A DNA stretch of 64,000 bases from Blasia pusilla (GCA_050084515.1 CM114275.1:11222001-11286000), one strand, 5' to 3'; shown: positions 1 through 12,120, numbered from the stretch's first letter. The notes: generated by a model not told the origin, from the letters alone. A program made the numbers and translations.

Positions 1-354
1 CATATGTTGCCTTAAGTAAAATATGTTCTTAACACACAAATAAGCTCTAAAAAAATCCATTGGTAAAGTTTTGAGGCGGGTGTATGGTGAGGTTATTCTT
101 ACTAGTACCATGAATAAAAGTAGATGGCACGCCATCAATATCATGGTAGGTCAATTCATACTCATTCGTTCTTTGTATTTATTTCTCTCTTGAATGATAC
201 ATGTCTTAACATAGTGAGGATTTCTTTATGTTTGTTTTTTTCATAGGCTAGATTATTTCTTTCAAAATTATTTCTCCTACATGTTTGTATAAAAAGATCT
301 CAAGAAAATTTAATGATTGTTTTAAAATGCTACAACTTTTCGTTGTAATAAACA
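1..354. other. AT-rich noncoding sequence
   Basis: No gene is supported. A string ATTCTTACTAGT at about 95-106 resembles the last bases of the Helitron termini found elsewhere in this window, but the hairpin expected just before it is not clear, so it is only a weak candidate terminus on the plus strand. Confidence 0.4.
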
Positions 355-386
355 CTAGTAAGAATGCCTGTGCGATGCACCCGCAT
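355..386 (-). mobile_element. Helitron-like 3' terminus
   Basis: Read on the minus strand this is an imperfect hairpin (TGCGGGTGC, 3-nt loop, GCACAGGCA, two mismatches) followed by ATTCTTA and CTAG, then T. Helitrons end in a short GC-rich hairpin, about 10 nt and CTRR, inserted before T, so the layout fits. No matching 5' TC end was located. The element body would extend to higher coordinates on the minus strand. Confidence 0.45.
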
Positions 387-3068
387 CAAATTTTACAATA
401 ATAAATACATAAATTTATTTTATTAATGCAAAACTTCTTCCACTACACTACAACTCTATCAAACGATGCATTGCTCGCCATCTGGCCGTCCACTTGTAGT
501 GTAGTTGCATTTGCTCAAAATGGTTCATGGGCTGATGACATGGTGCTATGGAGTAAGTCACGACCTACCTACTCTTCTATCCCCCAACACTAGCCATCTG
601 CACCCACCACATCAACTTGAGGCAAGATCCTCATATATGAACTAGCTAGTCGTCACACTTAGCATGAGCCACCGTGAGAAATTATGCATAAGTTATGATC
701 GTGCCACATGGAGCCATAATAGTTTATCACTCCCGATTGTTTTGTGGGTGCACCAACATGCTAACTTCCATTCGCTCCCCTTGAAATGACTATGTCTCCC
801 ACTTGTTGATGATCATCAAGAGTCTTGCACCAAATGATGAGAGGGGTTAGGGGTAGTATAAATACTATTGCCAAAGCCCGATGTTGCTAAAAAATATATG
901 AGATCTTCATATTTGGCGTGGACATAGATTAGGTGACGTTGTACGATGCCACACTGCCATAAAGGAGAGGAAATACGACGAGTTGGTGCATGAAAAAACT
1001 CGACAATTAATGAAAACTCAGAAGGTGAAGAACTGATAGAAGGGTGCTAGCAGAGGGCCCATTGAAGAGGGGATAAATCCATGCAATGGCAAAAGAAAAA
1101 AGGGGATTGAGAGAATGATGATTCACTTGGAAGAGATAGGGATACAAAAATCATGGCTACAAGTTTATTAACCACAATTCGTAGTGAAGAGTTCCACAAA
1201 GATCATTTACAATGGGTCAATTTGTAAATTGGTTCGAGTTGAGTCTTAGTTTCATTGGCATATCTACACTTTCCCATTTTCACATACTTGCGATGCAAAG
1301 TCGCCATCTTTGATGACTCGAACCGGCAGAACGGTTCATAAGCAAGAGGTTTATGTCGGTACCTAAAAGTTGCATTCGACCAATTTCTAAAACAGAGAAA
1401 ATGGAAAAGAGAGAGGGAAGTTTATGGGTGAGGTTAGAACATAAGTGTCAGCCAAGCAGATGAGATAAAAGCTTCCACATTCCTTTAAAAAATGGCCCGG
1501 ATCCACTGAGAACGAGGCATATTGTGTCCTATCATCCTTTGTTGTCCGCACCATCATAAAACTTGGAGCTACGTCAATTTGATATTAATTAAAATAATAT
1601 TTGTGTTTGATGTATTTATGATGTCATTTCAGCATTCAAAAATTTTCTATAGAAAATTTAATGCATATAATTGGCATGGAAATTTGATTGATATAAAAAA
1701 TAATATCATTTTTTTAATTGATACCAAATTAATATGAAAGTTAGTGCTATCAGATTTCATGTTCAAATTATATCAAAGTTAGTACTCTCTAACTTTCGTG
1801 ATGACACTCTCTAAGAACAATAAATGAAACTTTGAGATAGTAAGCGGCGGTGATAGAAAGTGAAGAATATGTCTAGAACCGATCATGATGAAATTGCTTG
1901 GCAAGTGCCTAGATCGTTGGGACTTCCAGTCTAAGCAATAACGTCATGATTATTAGATCCAGTTATAATTATGACCTCATTGGAGTGAGACCCTCATGTT
2001 ATAATTTTTTGGATGTGTCGGTTAATTGTTCGTGATTTGCTTCATATGGTGATGAATGATAGACTCAAAGGTCTCATCCAATTGTGTGCACAAAAGCTTC
2101 TCTTTGCAGGGGATGGTTTGGATCTGGGTTAGTCTCCCCGTTTGGTACAGAACGCCTTGCTCGAATCGTTACATAGCGTGTATTTCACTACAAAATAGCC
2201 ATAATGCCTTGTGAAGCCGGAGCTGCATCTCATGACAAGGCATAAAACTGGAGGCGAATGCCTAGACAGCGAGGATCTAGACTAAGCTGAACCTCTTATT
2301 TACCTAGCAGAATGTGATTAGTGAGACAGCGGAAGGGGTAGCAACAGAGAGTCTCAAAGAGACGAGACACATTTCCTGCCAAGGTCGGAGTAAAAAATGT
2401 CGTCCCAAAGTCGCATTGCCAAATTTTCTGAAATCCTAGAGAAGGAAAACCGCGGTAGGAGGGGTCCGGAAGCCTTCGGAGGCAAGATGCATCACATTCA
2501 CCTAGGACATTCACATTGTAGAGGCGGGATTACAATGACGAGTTAGCTCAATTGTCCTAACAAGCTAATTGTAAGTACCAAACATTTGAAAGAATCATCT
2601 TGAGGTATCTACCACAACTCAAACTTTCCCTTGGCACTCAGCTCCAACTTCACCTCGATCGAGACCTCCAATTTCACCTCCACTGACAGATGCCACTCAC
2701 TTGACACCAACTTTGCAAGTTCAGTGTCTCCAACTTTGGCTGTGCATGCTCCAATTATACAAGAGTAACTATCATAACTATCATACACTTGTGTGGATAC
2801 GATAGCCCTTGCATTCTCACACTGACACATGTAACTAATCAATCAAATAAGAAATTTTATGCACAACTCCTTTGAGAAAAAATGAAAGGAGGGAAAAAAT
2901 AGGTAACTAATTTGATTCGAAGGGAAAAATAGTCTTGGGTCCCCCTTTGAGCCAAAAATGAAAGGATTGCACTTTAAGGTAGGAGATTTGATTCGGAAGA
3001 AAAAATAGTCTTAGATCCCTTGCAACGAAACAATTATTATGGATGGCTTCCCTTCTTATAGATAGAAA
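387..3068. other. Gene-poor stretch, no supported feature
   Basis: Only short open frames with no recognisable motif. Local AT-rich tracts (about 1580-1740) and no tRNA or rRNA-like stretches seen. It may be the body of the non-autonomous Helitron ending at 355, but nothing in the sequence proves this. Confidence 0.4.
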
Positions 3069-3095
3069 CTAGTGGGCAGCCCGTGCCATGCACGG
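3069..3095 (-). mobile_element. Helitron-like 3' terminus, perfect hairpin
   Basis: On the minus strand CCGTGC-atg-GCACGG forms a perfect 6-bp stem with a 3-nt loop (3081-3095), followed by 8 nt and CTAG (3069-3072), then T. This is the standard Helitron 3' end and is clearer than the one at 355. The element would extend rightwards, so the minus-strand ALKBH8-like fragment at 4315-4841 lies inside it in sense orientation, as expected of a captured gene fragment. Confidence 0.55.
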
Positions 3096-4314
3096 AAGTG
3101 AAGGGACTAATCTTGTTGGGACAATTTTTTTTCTTGTTGTCCGTAGAGTGGAAACAAACTTCTTGATGCCCGATTGCCACATGTTAGGTGGAGAGATGTT
3201 TGCAAATCAAGAAAGCATTCTCCCATAAAAAAATTACAAATTTCTTTTGCCCTTTCTAAAATTAGTAACCCCCATATTTCCGCAATAGTATAGATTTGTA
3301 GAGGTTCGTCAATTGGATAAAACAAACATCTGTACTATCAACCGATAAATTGGGGGGGAGGAGGGTATTATAAGGGGAAAGAAAAAGAATGCTCCATCAA
3401 AAAATATATTGTAAGGGACTATTTTTCTCTTAAATCAAATCTACTACTTGTACTTTGATTTTTGCCTTTAATAAAGTGATCTCAGCCTTTTGTTTTTGCA
3501 ATCTCCTTATTTTTAATTTTGCAATATGATTTGGGCGTGTCTTGAGCGGGAATGCACGAACACGTGTTACGTGCACCTTTTACTTTGAGACACCTACACA
3601 AAGACGTGTTATGCGTAAGAGACGTGTTATTGTGAGACACTTGCAGACACTCAACACTTAATTGAGGCTTTTGAGTGTAGTTAAATCATTCTTACTCTCC
3701 CTCTCTTTTCTACTTTGGAGAAGGAAGAGGTGGGCCACTATTAGCGGGGGAGGAAGATCCGAATGTCGAGTGCGTCCCTACACTGCATCCACGACGAATT
3801 TTGAATGTGCTCCTTAAAATCTCCAACTAGGAGCTTCAAATATGATGCGCGCCCATAGCTAATGTTGTTGTAGGTTTCATCTTCTCGATTTGCAGTAAAT
3901 GCCAAAAAAAGGTGACTCAATGAACCGAGAACTGAGGCACAGACGGATCACGGATTAGGTACTCCTTGTAAACAAAATTCTGGTATACACTGAGATTGGT
4001 AACGAGGGTGTAGTCCTTGGAGATGATTGAGAAGAGGCCATTGCTGGGACCGTAGCTTTGAAAGATGACGGGGAAGAACCACATCCGAACCCACAAAAGA
4101 ACTGTGGCCATAGATAGCTTGTACGTTGCCTATCTACGAAAGATCGCGCCAATTCCATGAGCTAAGGATATGGATCAGCATCAAAGTTTGTCTGTGCTAC
4201 GTATTTGCTATGACGCCCTCCAAGATCTATGTAGATCCGCTAAAAGGAGAGAACAGGCCAACAACATCCAATTAGGTGAATTGACTTGAGATGTAATTGT
4301 GCATGACTACAGAC
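3096..4314. other. No supported gene
   Basis: Two overlapping minus-strand open frames of about 65 codons lie at 3917-4158, just downstream of the ALKBH8-like exons on the same strand, but I could not match either to ALKBH8 or to any other family. The remainder shows nothing recognisable. Confidence 0.4.
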
Positions 4315-4841
4315 CTGCTCCTCTTCCACTGAGATGAAATCACAATACTAAACAAGCCTAGGAATGGACACTTCCAACAACGTTGTCATGACAGGATGGT
4401 GGCCTTCAACCTTTACCCACGAAAAAGACACAAATCTTTAATTGCAATTATATATAAAAATTTGCAGAGTGAAACATTGCTAAAAAGCTAGGAGGTGGTG
4501 ATGCAATTAAGTAGACTAACCATAGGGGGTGGTTGAGGGATAGAGTACCGGATGAAAACGATGCGATCATGAAGAACAGTGCATTTATGTCCATTCCACG
4601 CCTCCTTTGCAGTGACGGCATCCGCCAATTTCTCGAACAAGATCACAACATGAGTTTCAGCTTCTCCAACTTTACAAATCCCCGATACCGAACTGAAGGA
4701 GCTAAATGCCTTCTTGATCATGTCAAACAGCTGTCCCACTACTGGCCCACAATTGGCCACAAAGAGATGTACTGTGGGATCCTGTTCTCCACCTGGCCGA
4801 GGCTTAAGGAATCCTCCTGATGCTAATCCTTCTTCCTCCAT
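4315..4841 (-). pseudogene. ALKBH8/TRM9-like gene fragment (RRM exon plus next exon)
   Basis: Plant ALKBH8-type proteins begin with an RNA-recognition motif followed by an AlkB-like dioxygenase domain and act in wobble-uridine modification of tRNA. The first exon (about 4525-4841) encodes an acidic start, then HLFVANCGP (RNP2-like), a helix, VVILFEKLADAV and IRYSIPQPP, which fits that RRM; it runs from an ATG without a stop for over 100 codons and a plausible GTTAGT donor follows. A second block (4315-about 4413) carries VMTTLLEVSIPRL and YCDFISVEEEQ, matching the start of the AlkB region, and ends at a GT donor (4313-4314). An in-frame TAG lies between the two parts of that block and no catalytic HxD...H motif is found downstream, so this is a broken fragment, possibly captured by the Helitron ending at 3069. 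Confidence 0.6.
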
Positions 4842-7059
4842 CGCTCCGCTCTTTGGTTCCCAAAATTTGTCTCTCGGTCAAAATCACAGGAAAATCTTGA
4901 GTCAGTTAACCCCGTAACAGGGATTATCTATTCTCCGATAATGCAAGCATATTCTTTCTTCTTCAATCGATTCATCCTCTTGTCCGAGTTCAAAAAACCT
5001 TGATGGCATTAAACCCATAATGAATTTCTTGTTTTGGTTCGAAATTGTCATGAATTTCTCTAGGACAGAAGGCGAGGGTTTACCGATTTCACAAGAGATG
5101 GTGAAAGATTATGAAATTGCTCTTCAGACAATTTTGAACCAAAACGAGACAATTTTACTCCAGGAGTGAATCAATGCTTGAAGCTCTCTATCTTCTTCAA
5201 TTTGTCCTCCTCTAGATCGCAAGTGTACTTCAGGTTGGCAGCTATAATCTAGGTTATTATTTACCCATTACATCCTCACTTGGACAAGAAGGAGGTCCAG
5301 GATGATTGGCTAAGGCGGTCTGGCACCTTTCTCAAGATTGTGGGTTCGCCACCGGGCGCGGAGGAGGAATTGTTGGGCAGGTCGTGAATAGGCTTTTTTC
5401 GCCAAGGTGGACGATTGTGGGCATTTTTCTAGGTGTTGGGAAGCCCGTGGACTAACTTCTGCGATTTTTTCAAAGGGAGTTCAGGTCAATAGGAGTGAAA
5501 ATATGGGGGCGAGACCTCAAAGTGCAACACAACAAGCGATGTAGATAAGCGCTTGCTTAGGCGTGTTGGTCCACAATAGCCTTTAGCCTGTGTAGCCTCC
5601 ATTTTATGTGGTCCAACTTGCCATGCCTAGCCTATTTAGTTTCCATTTTACTTGCTTAGTCTCAATTTTACTCACTCTAGAACGTGTAGCCTCCATTTCA
5701 CGCGCTCTACCACCTTGCCCTCCTAGCCCATTTAGTCCCCATTTTACTCGCTCTAGTAGGTTTGACAACAAGGTCCTCAATTTTCAAGCGACAGGCTTAG
5801 AACGAGGGTGGGAATAATTTAGGATTTTTATTGATTTGGTAGGTTTTATGTAAGAATTTTCTATACTTTTACTTTCTAATCTTGGTTGAAGTATTATTGA
5901 AAATTTGATAATATTTTTCTATTACAGCCAATCATATTGCGCAATTGGTGTCATGTCAAATCTCTTTTCGACATGCAAGAGCCATTTAAATTGCGAATAC
6001 AACTATAGAGATTGGGAGTCCTTAATATATGGTAGAGAAAGATGAGGAACATAAGTTTTCTTTGTCTTGCTTGCAAAAAAGAAAGAAAAATATTTCATGT
6101 GAAGCCTACTTTGTCCTCTCCTCATAATTTTTTTTATGAGGTTGAGAAAGTTAGGGAATTTGGCAGAGGCCAGGAAGTTGTGGGTACTCTTACTAGTAAT
6201 GAGAAAGACTCCATAGAAGTATGCCATGGTCTCAAAAAATATGACAATGTCCACCTCTTTTTATGATTTGGATGGATGGTATGTCGATGATGAGTTTGAT
6301 AGAGAATATAGGGATATCAATAATAGTGGTGATAGTAATGAGATTGGAGATTTGATGTCGGATACTTGTTCTCCTCATCATGATTGAAATGGTGAATATA
6401 GCAATGAGCGGAATTAGCAAAGAGAGATTATTTTTTGGGCTGGGACCTATACTCATATTGAAAAAAAACTTTGAAAACTCTCTCCTATGTTGCTTTTTTT
6501 GTTATATGTGAAATTATTTGCGGAGAAGTGTAGGAGCAAGCGAGGATTTCAAAAATGATGAGGCAAGATAGTGATGGTGAGTCGTATGTTCCTCTTGGTA
6601 AAGAGACATATGAGCCTATGCATACAAATCCTGAGTGAATTGAAGTTGTACAAGTTTTGAGTGATTGCTTTATTCCAACATCTATTTTTTATGAGCAGGT
6701 AGATAACAAGTACATGATGGTACCAATTGAGGATGTAAGGCAAGTGTTCGAAGGGAATGTATCAAGAGTTTTATCAGCGCCTATAGTAGAACCTATTAAT
6801 CAAGGTATTCATTGTGTTATACTAAGGTGAGGAGGAAGAAGGAGATACAAGTTTGACTAATGACTGCATTCCTTCCTCTAAGCCCATATCCTTTGTGCAG
6901 GACACCTTAGGATATGGGTTTTGGATTGTTAGTAGTGGTCATTCCAGTGACTCTTATCACTAAAGTGAAACAAGTACAGTTGAGTCCCATTTAATAGTAG
7001 ATTCATTGTCTTTCTGAAATATGATATAAAAAAAACTCACCATTTTTGGTGAATAATTT
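4842..7059. other. No supported gene; AT-rich
   Basis: Short frames on both strands carry no known motif. From about 6000 the sequence becomes AT-rich with weak exon-like stretches on the plus strand (for example 6640-6790, reading IFYEQVDNKYMMVPIEDV), which may be upstream parts of the Helitron gene that follows, but I cannot define exon borders. Confidence 0.35.
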
Positions 7060-8430
7060 ATGTTATTATTTTCTAAAAATAAACTTTTTTTTTTACTTGA
7101 AGAACATATTTTCTGCAGAAAAAATTATCCTATGATGAATATGGATCAAGTATCACGGAAAAACGGTAAAAGTCCTTTCCTTGACATTATGAATGTTGAG
7201 CGCAACACGCATCTTGCATCCAAAAAGGCTAAAAAAGCAAAGGCTCAAAGGAAAGGGTGAGCGCTTAAAGATACGCGCTTTGTACATCCTTATACAAGAA
7301 CAATGTTGAAAATATAAGGTTTTTTAGCAATACTTTAATTTTAAGAGATTCTAATTTTTGATATATATTATGGGAAAAAATATATTAAATTTTTTTAATT
7401 CTTTCTTTTATTTTGTGGACATCGAAATCCAGCACGAGTACGTGAAATGCTTAAAGTTGCGAGAGCTCAAGGACAAAGTCAAAGATACGAAAATATGGAT
7501 ATGAGGTATCATTTTACTTAATTTCTTTTTGTATATCAACATTGTAATGTTTTGTCTAATTTTGGCTTCCGTAGTTTATATACTGACAATGTTTGTTTTG
7601 CAGGCAAGTAACTAGTGTATCGAATATGGTTGAGCCTTCTAATGTTGTGGTTACGTCCTCTCCTATGTACGTTTCTATTCTATGACTCTTTTTAATTTAA
7701 TTTTTTAAAATTCTAATATGAAAGTCTCATGAATAACGCTATAATAAAATTTTTTATTCTAGTCTTCCTTTTCCTTCCAACCCTCTACGATTACATGACA
7801 TGCTTCGAGTTGCGCGAGCGCAAGGCCAAAGACGCAGACATGGAGATGTGCTAGAGCTAACTAATGGAGCGAGAATTGGTAATTCGTCGATAAGGCTGAA
7901 TATATCTACTGGAATAGGTCCTGCTCCAATTGAGGAAGTAGTAACTCCTGCAACTACGCCTAGAATTGATGACATCGACGTTGAAGATATATAAGGTATA
8001 GTTTTGTTTTATATTTTTTTTTCTTCCACTACACAAACTTTACATATGTATACTTTTAGAACATTAGTATTAATATTTTTTCTAAAATTTGGTTTTTTTC
8101 ATGCCTTTAGTAAGGACGGATGATGTAGTCCCTGAGTTGATGATTTGTATTACGCGATCTCCAGTGTACACTTCTTTTTTATGGCCTTTTATTTCTTTCT
8201 ACAAATTTCTTATTTATTGACTTTTTGTAATCGCTTTTTGCTAATTTTAGATTTGAAAATTGTATTCTTTTTAGTCTTTGTGTTCCTTCCAACCCTCGAA
8301 GACTACATGATATGCTTCGAGTTGCGTGAGCTAATGGCCAAAGGCATACGGATTTGGTTGGATTACCTCATGGAGGATATTATGGCGATTGTTCAAGAAG
8401 GAATATTATATGTGAAAATAATGGTCTTGA
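7060..8430 (+). pseudogene. Upstream exons of Helitron-type gene, with a thrice-repeated exon
   Basis: Three stretches encode near-identical peptides built on MLRVARAQGQRRR: about 7435-7505 (EMLKVARAQGQSQRYEN), 7763-7990 (DMLRVARAQGQRRRHGD) and about 8283-8350 (the same frame reads LRVARANGQRHTD). The second and third are both introduced by CCTTCCAACCCTC. They are separated by AT-rich spacers with intron-like borders (for example TTTGCAG before 7604, ATTCTAG before 7763). An exon-like frame ending in KKAKKAKAQRKG lies at 7120-7258. The third copy runs straight into the Rep region. I read these as duplicated exons of the N-terminal part of a decayed Helitron gene; the repeated peptide itself is not a domain I recognise. 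Confidence 0.45.
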
Positions 8431-9870
8431 GGTTTATACGAAGGTAAACAAAGATCGTGTATTTTCTCATGTTCCAAATGTGACATGTGGAAGGGTGGTG
8501 GACTTGAGGAAGTTATTGAATATTGCACATAAATGTGAATTTGAAGAGAAATATATTCAAAATCTGTGGTTGGGAGATCGTATTGATCGTATGACTCGCC
8601 GTTATAGCATTGGACATATGAATGATGTGTGTTCGACTTCCAAAGCGCTTCATTGGAAGTGCGAGAGAGTTAAGTCATCCAAGCTCTTCGTTTGGGATGT
8701 GTTATGAGCATGGTAAGGTTCAATTGTAATACTTGAAGGCTTCACCTCCTTTTCTATTGGAGTTGATTTGGGGTGTTACGTCAAATAGTATGCATTTTTT
8801 GCATAAGGCCCGTGCCTATAATAGTGCTCTCCAATTGGCATCTAGTGGAGCATATGTTATAGAGCACGGCGGTGGTGCAGGGAAATTAAGAATTCAAGGT
8901 GGTATCTATCATGCTATCGGACCACCTAATGCGGAGATCGGTAATTCTCCAAAATTTGCGCAGATTTATATTCATGATGATGAGTATCGGAGTGAACAAA
9001 GGAGAAGGATCATGAATCCAGACTGAATGAATTATGATCATTTGAGAGTTAAGATATTGAAGGAATTACAAGACATGTTACATGTTCATAACCCATATGT
9101 TGCTATCTTTTGATATGTGGCCATAGACTTACGAAATGCAGATTTTTATATTGTCTACAAGGGTAGTAAGTGAGGGCTTGATGCGAAACGATACACATTG
9201 CCTAATGCTTCGGAGATTGTTGCTATTTTGCCTAGAGATGGAAGTGAGCCTAGAGAAGTACATCATATTATTGTTCGTTTACATGGAGGAGGGATCCGTC
9301 ATATGTCTGACTTGAATGAGGCCTATATTCCATTATATTTTGTATTACCTTTTTTTATATGGTGAAGCTGGTTGGCATCCTAGCATACCTACTCGTGTGG
9401 ATGATCTTAGAAGGAGTGCGACGAGAAGAGGGAAGATGAAGATGAAAATGTTTACCATAATGTTCGAGAGGGGATGGAAGAAGAGCAACTTCAAGGTGGA
9501 GAGACGACTCACGCGGCAAGTTCAAAGTCTATCACTGCTCTACAATTTGCTTCATTTCGACTCCAAATGAGAGTTAATGCAGAAGATCATAACATGTTAT
9601 TGAGGTTTAATTGTCTAACTCAAGAATATATAATAGATATATACTCAAGTATTGAGATGCAACGATTGATATAGATATAGTTACAAAAGCGTTGAGAAGC
9701 TGATTTATATCAAGGTGTGAGAGATGCTATGACAAAACATGATAACGATGGTCATGCTATAGGGAGACCGTGTCATTTTACTTTCCTCCTATATTGGAAG
9801 ACCTCGACACATGCATCATGATATTATGACAATTGTAAAACATTTTGATAAACCATTTTCTTCCTCTTTA
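8354..9870 (+). pseudogene. Helitron replication initiator (Helitron_like_N) remnant
   Basis: Helitrons transpose by rolling-circle replication using a Rep-helicase protein. Across several frames the conserved order of the Helitron N-terminal domain can be followed: RRYSIGHMNDVC and ALHWKCERV, then LRIQGGIYHAIGPP and SPKFAQIYIHDDEY (8860-9020), then RYTLPNASEIVAILPRDGSE and IVRLHGGGIRHMSDLNEAY (9190-9330), GEAGWHP (9365), LQFASFRLQMR and QEYIIDIYSSIEMQRL (9540-9670), ADLYQGVRDAM (9700-9730) and IVKHFDKPFSSSL (9830-9860). Similarity stops near 9870; the helicase half is missing. At least five frame changes or stops make it inactive. The terminus at 9979 probably ends this deleted copy. Confidence 0.8.
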
Positions 9871-9959
9871 TTTTTTTAATGCAATATTCTATGTCTACTT
9901 TGATTAAAAAGTTGACATATTTTATTACTTTAAAAAATGCTTTTATCATTCTAAAATTT

Positions 9960-9983
9960 TACGGAGCACGCATTCTTACTAAT
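9960..9983 (+). mobile_element. Possible Helitron 3' terminus (CTAA)
   Basis: CATTCTTACTAA followed by T at 9971-9983 shares ATTCTTACTARR with the termini at 355 and 13700 and lies just after the truncated Rep gene on the same strand. A hairpin upstream is not convincing, so the call rests on the shared string and position. Confidence 0.35.
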
Positions 9984-10515
9984 AAACGTTACGAAAATAA
10001 AACCCCAAAGAGAATATTCCGAAAGTGTGCGTACCCGCAGGCTTTTAGGTCTCAGATGTAGCGAGGGGATCTCATAGACCCTGGTCACGTCCACTCCATG
10101 GTTACCCGCGCCGAATCCGTACCTAACGTGAACATGTAAACATGTACCTGACACGGACAGTCGAAGAAGTTCTAGGCTAATACACAATGCTTGCAGCGTT
10201 TGGGTTCAACAAAAACAAAGATGCACTTCGATAAAAACGAGTGATGGAAAACCCATCGGAAGTACAAAAGAGGGGGACTCAAAGAGTCAAAACCTGAAGG
10301 CCACAACACGACCAGAAAAGGAAGAAGGGGGCATTCCCCCCCTAACGACGAAACTCACCAACAGCAGAGACAATATCAGCAACAACAAGAGAGCTATGAC
10401 TACTACTAAGTGGGCCTCTAGCGCCGGCGTCTCGACACGGAAAGTCGGATCGATGCAGTTCTGAAGGATGATCCGGGCAAACTTCTAGTTATGCGACTAC
10501 CGAATTAAAGATGGC
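9984..10515. other. Intergenic, no feature seen
   Basis: No open frame with a motif. It would be the 3' flank of the minus-strand frame at 10516-12120; no clear polyadenylation signal could be singled out. Confidence 0.4.
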
Positions 10516-12120
10516 TCAAGGCTTGGCTACAGCACCATAAGTATAATCATCGCTACCCTGAAAAGTCCATAGTGATTGTGAATTGCAGAAGTAGACTTCA
10601 GCAACGGCGTAGGTGTGGACATTATCTTCCGAGATTTCGAAGTTAGCGCGAACCAGCACGTCATAAGGTAACTTATTGTATTGACAAGATTGATTCCACC
10701 AAAACGTTATCCAACAAAATGGTCGATTGCCTTTGCGGATTATGAGATCCCCGTCTCGGGGCTGGAAACCGAAATGAATGCCATGTACAGATCGCTGACA
10801 GGGATCCACAAATGGAAAGTCTAGCTCAGGCATATCATGTGCTCTAGTGCTGCTTACGAGCACGAAATCATCTCTCATGCGCATGAAGACGTTGACCCTG
10901 TCGTCATAATTCCAGTTCCAGTGACGTGAGAAGTGCCCGAAACGCACAAGAATGTCTCCTTCCCTAAACGTGTAAGTCCAATTCCATATGGAGTTCCACT
11001 CTGTGAAGAAGCCGTCGTCTACATAAAGTTCAACATGGCCATCGAATCCTGGCCATGGTACGCCATATTTGTGCTTCGCTAGAATGATCACGTCACCGGG
11101 TTGCGGGTAAAATACGTCGCAGATTGCCCCTACCTTTAGTAGCACATGGACCTCGACAGGTATGGAATCATCATCCATATCTTCGTCTCCGTTTGACTCT
11201 GAATCCTCTGAATCCATATTTTGATCATTCAGGTGTTTGATGCGAAGCTGGTTCATGTCGGGTAGGTTTATGTCGGCATCGAAAGTTTGTGGAGAAAGGT
11301 TACAAGCGTTTCGGGGAATCGGTGGATCCAAGTGCCTCAGGAACATACCCGATCCTCTTGCGGGAGGAATGGTATCCTGCCACCACTTCGAAGGGCAGGG
11401 GAGACAGTCATAATTCCTCCACGGAATGTGCCTTTTCGGATCTCTTCCTCTAAATACATATCCCCTCCGCAGACCGTTTATATCATGACTGGCTTGCGCT
11501 GCTTCCTCGAGAGCGGAAAATTTGGCGTAGTTTTTGAAGTTATTTGCGTGCGTTCGACACATGGCGACTTTGAACTGTGGGTCGGGTGTGTCGGTCCATC
11601 CACTCATCAACTCTCGAGGAACCCAGTGATCATTGTAAGTACCCCACTCAGCTTTGGTCCTGGCTGAAATTGACATTTGGCCCCATTGAGGGTACTCCGT
11701 CGGTCCACACTGATTGATTCTCCACTCTGTGTCATTCGCATCAACGTCGACCTCCGCCATATATGTCTCCTGTGCTGCAACATTCGGTACGTACGACGCA
11801 TAAGGATTGGGCTTAAGCTCGCTACTAATTTCATTGGTAGCTGCCGGCGCAGGATTTGCATCGATCATACATACAGGAGTAGTGACATTTGCTCCTTGGG
11901 TGAATTCGAAGTCATTAAGCATGGAATTGATAGCATTAGCGGTAGCATTCTCCGCAACTCCCTTCGTACTTTGAGAATTGTCCACACGATGCGAATTCGC
12001 TGTATCCATGACGACAGTTCCTTCCTCCCATTCAACTGTTCCCACACAAGGGGGCCAGCGGATTAGTGAGCGAAACGGAAAGATGTGCAGGTTTGGTGAA
12101 AATATGTTACTTTCGAGCAT
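10516..12120 (-). CDS. Hypothetical protein, 534 codons, intact
   Basis: This is the only long uninterrupted frame in the window without a mobile-element signature. I do not recognise the family. The N-terminal half (residues 1-290) has an Asn/Thr/Ala-rich leader and a region rich in Trp and Arg (GPTEYPQWGQ; WVPRELMSGW; KRHIPWRNYDC). A short acidic hinge (SEDSESNGDEDMDDD, near residue 310) precedes a C-terminal half rich in Trp and aromatic residues with alternating beta-like stretches (PQPGDVIILAKHKYG, GHVELYVDDG, FREGDILVRFG, RDGDLIIRKG). No signal peptide or membrane segment is evident. The first Met may not be the start: an in-frame Met at about residue 38 (MDTANSHRV) is an alternative, with the preceding residues then untranslated leader. 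It sits between two Helitron-like termini (9979, 13700), so it could be Helitron cargo. Confidence 0.55.
   Translation of the reverse strand: MLESNIFSPNLHIFPFRSLIRWPPCVGTVEWEEGTVVMDTANSHRVDNSQSTKGVAENATANAINSMLNDFEFTQGANVTTPVCMIDANPAPAATNEISSELKPNPYASYVPNVAAQETYMAEVDVDANDTEWRINQCGPTEYPQWGQMSISARTKAEWGTYNDHWVPRELMSGWTDTPDPQFKVAMCRTHANNFKNYAKFSALEEAAQASHDINGLRRGYVFRGRDPKRHIPWRNYDCLPCPSKWWQDTIPPARGSGMFLRHLDPPIPRNACNLSPQTFDADINLPDMNQLRIKHLNDQNMDSEDSESNGDEDMDDDSIPVEVHVLLKVGAICDVFYPQPGDVIILAKHKYGVPWPGFDGHVELYVDDGFFTEWNSIWNWTYTFREGDILVRFGHFSRHWNWNYDDRVNVFMRMRDDFVLVSSTRAHDMPELDFPFVDPCQRSVHGIHFGFQPRDGDLIIRKGNRPFCWITFWWNQSCQYNKLPYDVLVRANFEISEDNVHTYAVAEVYFCNSQSLWTFQGSDDYTYGAVAKP

Noticed and set aside
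11287-12066. Plus-strand frames opposite the 534-codon gene
   Set aside because: Shorter than the minus frame, overlapping it completely and without recognisable composition.
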